Assembly: GCF_030867145.1 (NCBI RefSeq)
Contig: NC_134439.1
Coordinates: 7,167,379-7,231,378, forward strand
Direction of reading: 5' to 3'
DNA: 64,000 nucleotides
From: Opisthocomus hoazin
Lineage: Eukaryota > Chordata > Aves > Opisthocomiformes > Opisthocomidae
Shown one piece after another: positions 57,367-64,000 of the stretch. The position numbers were made by a program, and so were the translations under genes. Under the pieces are notes generated by a model. It saw only the letters and a program-made list of their open reading frames with translations. It did not search any database and was not told the DNA's origin. Numbering within the stretch: position 1 is the first letter of the stretch; each line of letters starts with the position of its first letter.

Positions 57367-57845
57367 CACAACAGCAGAGAATTTTACAGAAACCCTCTGG
57401 GTTAGCTCCCCGCTAGAGACACCTCCACCTGTCGGGCTGCACTGGCAGGCTTTTCACTTACACCCTGTGCAAGCGGGATGCTCACTTTACACCGGAAACT
57501 TGCTACATTTCTGCATGGTGTATCTGCAGTGGGCGATTTAATATGGTTGGCTTTTTTGAGGGTCCTTCCATTTCTGGCTCTGTATTCAGCCATTTCCTTC
57601 TCTCACTGTCCACACCTTATCAAGGTTGAAAGCAGCATCAAGAACCATGTATGGAGCACATTTCCCTGAATAGCAGAAATCCTTCACCTAGAAACAATTC
57701 TAAGTATGTTAGTACCTTGTAATATCACCTATGTTCTCCTTCCCCTATGAAAGCTGACCCATATATAACCAGTACATCTACAAGGCACTTCAGCAGACAC
57801 TCAATGACTTTTGATAAACTACACACGGGCAAGCTACAGACTCAC

Positions 57846-57887
57846 TGAGTTGGACAGACAGTCTGGTCCCTACGTCAAAGGTCAGCA
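57846..57887 (-). pseudogene. J45: chimeric half-J
   Basis: The 3' half LTFDVGTRLSVQL with GTGAGT donor belongs to the J24 family. Its 5' half and heptamer are replaced by AATTTTACAGAAAC, the spacer-nonamer region of a J44-type signal. The core Gly is Asp. Confidence 0.8.
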
Positions 57888-57889
57888 GA

Positions 57890-58640
57890 TAATTTTACAG
57901 AAACGGGATGCTCACTATAAGTGGGAAACTAGCTTCATTTCTACAGAGTGGGTCAGTGGTGCTCAGTTCCACTTGTCTGGCCTTTTTGAGGGTCCTTCCA
58001 TTTCTGGCTCTGTGCTCAGCCACATTAGGCTCCTTCTTTCACTGTACACACTTTTGCCAGTCTGAAAACTTGTGTCATAATGTTCTGCATCTTGTCTCTC
58101 TCTGTTTACGCTCAGAAAAACAATCTACGTGCCTAGAGCTACTTCAAATGACTATCAGGAAACATTTACACCGAGCACAACCTGAGCCTTGCAAAAGTCA
58201 CTTGAAATTCTCAAGGTAAGGAAGAGAACTGAACCCTCTTTCCATATCCCCCGCAGCCTTTCACAGCCATAGACAGGTACTGAACAGAAATTGGACAATC
58301 TCTCTGTCTCAAACCACACCTCTACTGCAATGGGCTGCTGGATTACCATCAGCCTGGAGCACCATGTCCGTGGTACATTTCCCTAAACACCAGAAGTCCT
58401 CCACCTGGAAGCTGCCTCTAAGCATGAGAGAATTTTACAGCTGTGATCACTTGTATTAGCTGCAATTTGATGCAAGTTCTCTGGTTCAGAGAGTCCTCTG
58501 ACAGATTACATTGACTGCATTCCATGAAATAGTGTCTGTGTTCCCAATCCCCAGTGAAAGATACACAGAATATATCTACAAGGAACTGCAGTGGACACTC
58601 CAGCATTTTCAACAGAGGACACACAGGAAAGCTGCATACT
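57890..58640. other. J-free spacer of the duplicated units
   Basis: Homologous to the spacers at 40680-41360 and 48240-48810 (shared CCTAGAGCTA and GGTCCTTCCA phrases) but contains no J. Confidence 0.6.
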
Positions 58641-58643
58641 CAC

Positions 58644-58706
58644 TGGGCTGGACAGACAGTCTGGTCCCTGAGCCAAAGGTCAGTTTGCTGGAGCTGGAGC
58701 CGTAAT
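58644..58706 (-). CDS. TRAJ: J46: TRAJ segment
   Basis: Reads YGSSSSKLTFGSGTRLSVQP with a GTGAGT donor. Signal CACACAG, 12, TAGCAAAAA. Confidence 0.92.
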
Positions 58707-59099
58707 CACACAGCATTTCCTTCCATAGCAAAAAGCCTAAGAAGCCATTTCAGAAGCAGCACCTCTTGCCACATTTTTACCCAGTCATACCAAGGCTAGG
58801 AGGGGCAGCAGAATGAAATGTGACTGCATAACAAAACCCACCAGAATGCAATGGCATAGCACGACTTCCCCACAAGGCAGCTGGGACACATGGGAGCAGG
58901 TATGTGTCCAGTTTATCTGTCCCAGCCAAACGGAGAGCAAAATGGGGCATTTTGGACCAACTGGCATGTTCTTTTCAAACAAAGTCCATTGCTGGATATG
59001 GTCACACATAAATAACCGAACATCAGGGCACGCTGTTTCTCTCAACCACCGCAAGAAAGGCCTCACAGAGAACAGAAAGCATAGTAGTGTTGGACTTAC

Positions 59100-59163
59100 G
59101 TGGCCTAACAGTGAGTCTTGTTCCAGAGCCAAAGACAGGTTTAAACGCACTAGCTCCCGTAGT
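59100..59163 (-). CDS. TRAJ: J47: TRAJ segment, KPVFGSG type
   Basis: Reads TGASAFKPVFGSGTRLTVRP after a Thr with a GTAAGT donor; heptamer CACACAG. Diverged member of the J13 family. Confidence 0.9.
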
Positions 59164-59365
59164 CACACAGCATTTCCTCTCTCAACAAAAACCTTCCCAA
59201 TCACTTGCGAAAGCTGGGCATCCACAGACCAACTAGGCAGTGCTGATTATCGCTGAAAGTCAGCCTGCTAACATGAGAGAATACCAGTGTGATGGTGTAT
59301 GGTCCCTGGAGCTCAGGAAGCTTTAAAAGCATCAGGCTCTCATGCCTTCCTCAGCAAGCACTTAC

Positions 59366-59428
59366 TGGGCATCACAAGGACTCTTGTCCCCCTCCGAAAG
59401 GTGCCTTTGTGGCTTGCACCATTGCTCA
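59366..59428 (-). pseudogene. J48: TRAJ with FRRG core
   Basis: Reads NGASHKGTFRRGTRVLVMP: the first core Gly is Arg. The GTAAGT donor and signal (CACGCTG, 12, ACACAATCC) look usable, so it may rearrange but fold poorly. Confidence 0.72.
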
Positions 59429-59559
59429 CACGCTGCTTCCAATGGCAACACAATCCCTGTTGGGACGCAGTGACATTGGAGAGCCAAGGGACCATTGGCA
59501 CAACTTCAGTATGGATGCAACTAGGTCTCCAAAGTTCTCTGGAGTGTCAGTTCTCTATG

Positions 59560-59836
59560 ACATGCAGTGATAGGACAAGGGCTAACGGCTTTAGACTAAA
59601 AGATATTTACATTAGATATATGAACGAAATTCTTTACTATGAGGGTGGTGAGGCGTTGTCACAGGTTGCCCAGAGAATCTGAGGGTGCCCCCTTGCTGGA
59701 AGTGTTCAAGGCCAGGTTGCACAGGACTTTGAGCAACCTGGTCTAGTGGAAGGTATCCCTGCTCATGCCAGGGGGGTTGGAACCAGATGATCTATAAGGT
59801 CCCTTCCAACCCAAACCATTTTATGATTCTATGACA
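59560..59836 (+). mobile_element. CR1 3' end, plus strand
   Basis: Starts in the ORF2 C terminus at ATAGGACAAGGGCTAACGGC and runs through GTTCAAGGCCAGGTTG to CATTTTATGATTCTATGAC. The only plus-strand CR1 in the J cluster. Confidence 0.93.
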
Positions 59837-60053
59837 CACACATGCATCTATGCTCAGGGTGAAGGGAGGAACAGGAACAGGCATGTGAAGAAGCTTTGAC
59901 GCTGTAACAGACACGCAGGAAAACCAAGTCCAAGGGACACCTGGAGATTTGCAGGTGTCCCAAACTGTGGTTCCCAAAATTGTTCCCCTCAAAACAATTA
60001 AGACTGAGACAAAAATGAAACAATTCCAGTTTCCAGGACAAGTTGCTGCTTAC

Positions 60054-60110
60054 CTGGTGTGACTGACAGCACTGTTCCCTTTCCAAAAGTGACTTTGCCT
60101 GCAGCATTCG
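60054..60110 (-). CDS. TRAJ: J49: TRAJ segment
   Basis: Reads NAAGKVTFGKGTVLSVTP with a GTAAGC donor. Signal CACTCTG, 12, ACAAAAATG. The intact member of a family with pseudogenes J23 and J51. Confidence 0.92.
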
Positions 60111-60235
60111 CACTCTGACACATTTCTTTACAAAAATGTCTCCATCAGTCCTGCACACCATCTCAAAGAGAAAGCACCTGGATTCTGGCCACAGCAAAGC
60201 TCCCCGACACAACAGGCTCAAGTTTATATCATTAC

Positions 60236-60285
60236 CTGGAACAAAGGAAAATCTATTCCCTGGCTCACTTGCACTTTTCAGAAAA
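60236..60285 (-). pseudogene. J50: faint J relic
   Basis: SEPGNRFSFVP precedes a GTAATG donor and aligns at the DNA level with the 3' end of J39. The core Phe and Gly are lost. Weak call. Confidence 0.4.
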
Positions 60286-60670
60286 GCATTTCATTTTGCC
60301 TTTCTGAATTTTTAAGACTCATGAGTGACAGCTCCCGCCCAGGGTAATGCTTGCCCAGAATCAGGAAAACAGTGCATCTGGAAAGCCTGATTTTGTGCTG
60401 GGAACTCATGGAAATTCATCGGATTTGGCTGTCTGTGGGCTTCAAAGGCTACTGTGAGATGACCAGTCAGTGACCACCAAATTGTGCATACCTCAGTGCT
60501 ATACAAGCAACTATTTAAAGGCAGGAGTAACTGGAGCCTTGATGTGGAGGTATCTGGAAGAAGACAAGGAACACCTGGATTTCACTGTTCAGTTCCCAAG
60601 ATTTTCACAGCTGAATGATAAGGAAGAGAGAAATGAAGCAATTCCAGTTTCCAGTACAATTTGCTACTTA

Positions 60671-60728
60671 TGGGTTGCAACTAAAAACGCAGTTCTCTTT
60701 CCAAATGTTACTTTGTCTGCACCGTACA
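60671..60728 (-). pseudogene. J51: decayed TRAJ of the J49 family
   Basis: Reads ADKVTFGKRTAFLVATH: second core Gly is Arg, the donor position is ATAAGT, and the heptamer is CATTCTA. Three independent lesions. Confidence 0.83.
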
Positions 60729-61080
60729 CATTCTAACACATTCGATCAAAAAATGTCCCTGTCAGCCCTGCAAATGACATTGTACTTCAAGCTGTCTGAT
60801 GCAACAGGCCCAAAGGTAGTGCTGCTACCCAGAATATGGGGAAATCCGTTGTTGAAACAGTGTTTCAGGTAAAGTTGCTCACCCAAGTGGGAGTTTTTGT
60901 GCATGTCCACTATCTCAGAGACTCCCCTGATGGCTTCCATTCTCAGCATTAAATGAAGAAGGGCCTATGTTCTCCTTCTCATCTATTATGTGACTCACAT
61001 ACAAGTGTGTCTACAGGGTGCTCTCGTGGGCACTCAAGGACTTATGACAAAGTACACACAGGCAAGCTACGCACACTCAC

Positions 61081-61143
61081 TGGGCTGGACAGACAGTCTG
61101 GTCCTTGAGCCAAAGATCAGATTGTCGTAGCTGAAGCCATAAT
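61081..61143 (-). pseudogene. J52: TRAJ with FGSR core and damaged heptamer
   Basis: Reads YGFSYDNLIFGSRTRLSVQP: second core Gly is Arg. The heptamer is TACACAG, losing the essential CAC. Donor GTGAGT intact. Counterpart of J24 in the block with J51. Confidence 0.82.
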
Positions 61144-61372
61144 TACACAGCATGTCCTTCCATAACAAGAAGCCCAGCAAACCATTTCACAAGCAGCACC
61201 AGTCCCCTAACATTTGCCCAGCCATATCAAGACTAGCAGGGGCAGCAGAATGGTGACAGTGCTTCCCACTGTAACACAAACCCTGCTGAGATGCAATGGC
61301 ATAGGACAGACTCCCCACGGGGTAGCTGGGACATTTGGAAGCAGGCATTGGACCTATGACTAGAAACCCCAT

Positions 61373-61430
61373 TTGCGAGGACTGCTGCTTCTGCCCTGAG
61401 CCAAAGCCCTTTGTGGAGGGAAGCAGGCGT
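61373..61430 (-). pseudogene. J53: J relic of the J14 family
   Basis: Reads KGFGSGQKQQS and then diverges; no donor. An in-frame TGA lies upstream. Confidence 0.45.
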
Positions 61431-61613
61431 CATGTAACCACACAGCTGAAGAGCCACATTCCCAAGCAGAGCAATGACAGAAAGCCCGCTGCCACTGGGA
61501 TGGGAACAAGCCTGATCCTGTCAGGTAAAGGTAGGCGCCCAGGGAGTTGGAAAGAGAGGACTGGGATAACAAAGCACAAGACATAGCCCCAGCTGGGCAT
61601 CAGTTGTACTCAC

Positions 61614-61632
61614 TGGGCTTCACCACCAAGCG
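61614..61632 (-). pseudogene. J54: 3' stub of an LGTG-family J at a breakpoint
   Basis: Only the last 19 bases (RLVVKP end) and a normal GTGAGT donor remain. At 61633 the sequence switches to the flank that precedes the J27/J55 block. Confidence 0.85.
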
Positions 61633-62226
61633 ATTTAATTTGCCCTTCACCAAGGGTAATTTAATTTGGTTGGCTTTTTTGAGGGTCCTTCCACTGCTGG
61701 CTCCGTGCTCAGCCACTTGATGTTCCTTCTTTCACTGTCCACACCTCAGCCAGACCGAAAGATACTATCATAAGGATCCGCAGCTTTTTTCTCTCTGGTT
61801 ATGCTCAGAAAAACAATCTACCTACCTAGAGCTATTTTACATGACTATCAGGAGACATTTTCACCAAGGACCATCTGAGCCTTGATCAAGTTACCTGAAA
61901 GTCCTAAGTAAGTAATAGAACTGAACTCCTTTTTTGTGTCTTCCACATCCTTTCACAGCCGTACACAGGTACATGTGAGTGGGAGCTGATTCTAAGCACG
62001 AGAGAGTTTTACAGCTGTGATCACTCATATTAGCTGCAATTTTGTGCAAGTTCTCCGGTTCAGAGACTCCTCTGAAAGGTTACATTTACTGCATTCCATG
62101 AAATAGTGCCTGTGTTCTCTTTCCCCTATGAAAGATTACCTGGAGATAATAAGAATGTCTACAGGCTGCTCTGATGGACACTGAAGGACTTTTGATAAAG
62201 GATACAGAGGCAAGATGCACACTCAC

Positions 62227-62289
62227 TGGGTTGGATGGACAGTCTGGTCCCTGAGCCAAAGGTCAGCTTGTTGTAGCTGGAGCCATAAT
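62227..62289 (-). CDS. TRAJ: J55: TRAJ segment, copy of J27
   Basis: Reads YGSSYNKLTFGSGTRLSIQP with a GTGAGT donor and CACACAG heptamer. Confidence 0.92.
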
Positions 62290-62694
62290 CACACAGCATT
62301 TCCTCCGATAACAGAAAGCCTAAGAAGCCATTTCAGAAGCAGCACCTGTCCCCTAACATTTGCCCAGCCATATCAAGGCCAGAAGGGGTAGCAGAATGAT
62401 GTCAGTGCTTCCAAATGCATCACAGACTCCACCGGGATGCAGTGGCATAGGACAGCCTCCCCACATGGCAGCTGGGACACATGGGAGCACACATGTGTCC
62501 ACTTTATCTGTCCAAGCAAAACTGAGAGCAAAATGGGTTGCTTTGGACCAAGCTGGCACGCTCCCTTCAGACAAAGTCCATCACTAGTTTTGGTCACATA
62601 TAAATGACAAAACACCCAGCCACGCTGCTTCTCTCAACCACAGCAAGAAAGGCCTCACAGAAAACAGAAAGAATAGGAGCAGCGTTGGACTTAC

Positions 62695-62758
62695 GTGGCC
62701 TAACAGCGAGTCTCGTTCCAGAGCCAAAGACAGGTTGATATGCACCAGTTCCCGTGGT
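62695..62758 (-). CDS. TRAJ: J56: TRAJ segment, copy of J13/J28
   Basis: Reads TGAYQPVFGSGTRLAVRP after TTG with a GTAAGT donor. Its coding sequence matches J13 rather than J28, although its flank belongs to the J28 block. Confidence 0.88.
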
Positions 62759-62917
62759 CACACAGCATTTCCTCTCTCAGCAAAATCCTTCCCAACCATT
62801 TGGCAAAGCTGGACACCCAGAGCCCAGCTAGCCAGTGCTGATACTATCACTAGGAGTCAGATCCATCCTGAAATCAAGACCCCCCTGATCTGACTGTGGG
62901 ATCAAGAGCACCGTTGG

Positions 62918-62974
62918 ACCTAATGGTAAAATGCCGCTTCTGCCCTGAGCCAAAGCGCTTCCTGGAGGGAAGCA
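62918..62974 (-). pseudogene. J57: J relic, copy of J14/J29
   Basis: Reads RFGSGQKRHFTIRS; donor region deleted as in its sisters. Confidence 0.55.
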
Positions 62975-63105
62975 GGCAACGTGTAACCCCACAACTGAAA
63001 AGACACAAGCCCAGAAAGAGAAATGCTGGAAAGGCTGCTGCCCAGTGGGTAGTGGGTAGCTTTGCCTCTTGTGGAAGGAGACTACAAGAGAGTGGTGGCA
63101 CTTAC

Positions 63106-63159
63106 TGGGAAAAACCTGAAGTCGTGTCCCTTTGCCAAGTGTGAGCTTGTTGTAGTTCA
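63106..63159 (-). CDS. TRAJ: J58: TRAJ segment, copy of J15/J30
   Basis: Reads VNYNKLTLGKGTRLQVFP with GTAAGT donor and perfect CACAGTG heptamer. Confidence 0.93.
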
Positions 63160-63565
63160 CACAGTGGTTTTCGGCTCAACAAGAACACAAGCTCATCCAT
63201 GTACTTGGAGAGACGGGCAACCCCTGCTCCTGGGGAAGCTAGCCAAAGCTGGCTTTTTCCTCCGTAAGCAGAAAACTTTCAGCGTACATGCATTAACACT
63301 GAGCGCTGTACTAGACCACCATCCACTGGTGCACACTTCTGCCAATGCAAGGCCTGATCCTCTTGCCAAGGAAAAGAAGGGTAGGTTGGGAAAGACAGGC
63401 CAGCAGAGTCCAGCTCAGGAAAGGTCCTGGGCAGCCAGGGCTCTATCAGAGCCAGGAATGAGCTTGCTCAGACCAGATAAAGGTAAGTACTCAGGGAGAT
63501 GGAAAGGGAGGACTGGAATAACAAAGAGCAAGGAATACCCCCAGCAGGTCAACAGTTGTACTCAT

Positions 63566-63625
63566 TGGGCTTCACCACCAAGCGTGTCCCTGTCCCCAGT
63601 GTCAGTCTGTAGTTCCCTGTGTTCA
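63566..63625 (-). pseudogene. J59: TRAJ with donor GT changed to AT
   Basis: Reads NTGNYRLTLGTGTRLVVKP with signal CACAGTC, 12, GCAAAAGAC, but the donor is ATGAGT as in J16 and J31. Confidence 0.85.
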
Positions 63626-64000
63626 CACAGTCCTTCACACTCCAGCAAAAGACATCAGCACTCATGCAGGTTACTCTGCCATGAAATCCCCATTAGATCA
63701 TCTCCTTCCCATCAACACCAGACATTTAGAAACCAGGAGTTTTGCAAGGAGAGTGCTGGAAGACAGCAAGGAACACCTGGTTTTGCAGCATGTGTTCGTC
63801 TTATGGGTGTCCAGTGGAGAAGTATGTCACTACTGGACACCTATTCCCTGGTCACCCAAACAACCTGAGCTGTTGCCAGCACCAAGGAAGTCCTGTTTGT
63901 GTCACCTGAGCTGGAGAGCTTTCTGGACAAGAGGAATGTGTGGACCTGGAATTGAACTACACTTCAGGATACTTCAGCTAGAGCCCACATGCTTGCAGCT

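Larger units (their letters stand above)
61659..64000. repeat. Recent duplication, distal copy
   Basis: Matches 48250-50600 at a constant 13,409-base offset with J55-J59 equal to J27-J31. A ten-base deletion relative to the proximal copy occurs near 63740. Continues past the window. Confidence 0.93.

Noticed and set aside
63062-63868. 268-codon plus-strand frame, longest in the J cluster
   Set aside because: Runs antisense through J58 and J59 and is broken in the sister block at 49.9-50.3 kb; no protein resemblance.

Overview
This is a bird genome window. CR1 retrotransposons end in the bird-typical ATTCTATG tails, and the T-cell receptor alpha constant region reads like the avian form. The species cannot be named from the sequence. 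The window holds the 3' part of the TRA (T-cell receptor alpha) locus on the minus strand, plus its flank: DAD1, an olfactory receptor gene and the last exons of a VWA5A-like gene.

Layout. 1-1660 is a CR1 element. 1746 to about 3240 is a truncated endogenous retrovirus on the minus strand. 3351-4201 holds three C-terminal exons of a VWA5A-like gene (+). 7230-8171 is an intact olfactory receptor (-). About 9150-16350 is mostly old CR1 pieces and unannotated DNA. 17690-20235 is DAD1 (+), with a CpG-rich promoter carrying 60-bp tandem repeats that each pair an RFX-like X box with an inverted CCAAT box. 22456-22594 is a motif cluster in the order and orientation of the mammalian TCR alpha enhancer core (RUNX/ETS, TCF/LEF, CRE). 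26355-28410 is TRAC in three coding exons (-), with a possible fourth exon ending near 24900. 28411-33271 is the J-C intron. 33272 to the window end is a dense field of TRAJ segments (-).

I found about 59 J or J-like units, numbered here J1-J59 from TRAC outward (not IMGT numbers). About 35 look usable: FGxG-type core, one-base-overhang splice donor and a 12-bp-spacer recombination signal. About 17 have a clear lesion: stop codon, frameshift, lost core glycine, splice donor changed from GT to AT, or truncation. Seven are faint relics. The field grew by repeated segmental duplication. One 2.3-kb block near 48.25-50.6 kb recurs almost unchanged 13,409 bp further on; older blocks recur two to five times. 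Duplicated families show different stages of decay.

Functionally, the J segments are joined to V segments outside the window by RAG recombination, then spliced to TRAC. The enhancer-like cluster lies between TRAC and DAD1, which are convergent as in mammals. No V, D, TRDC or TRDJ segment was recognised here.
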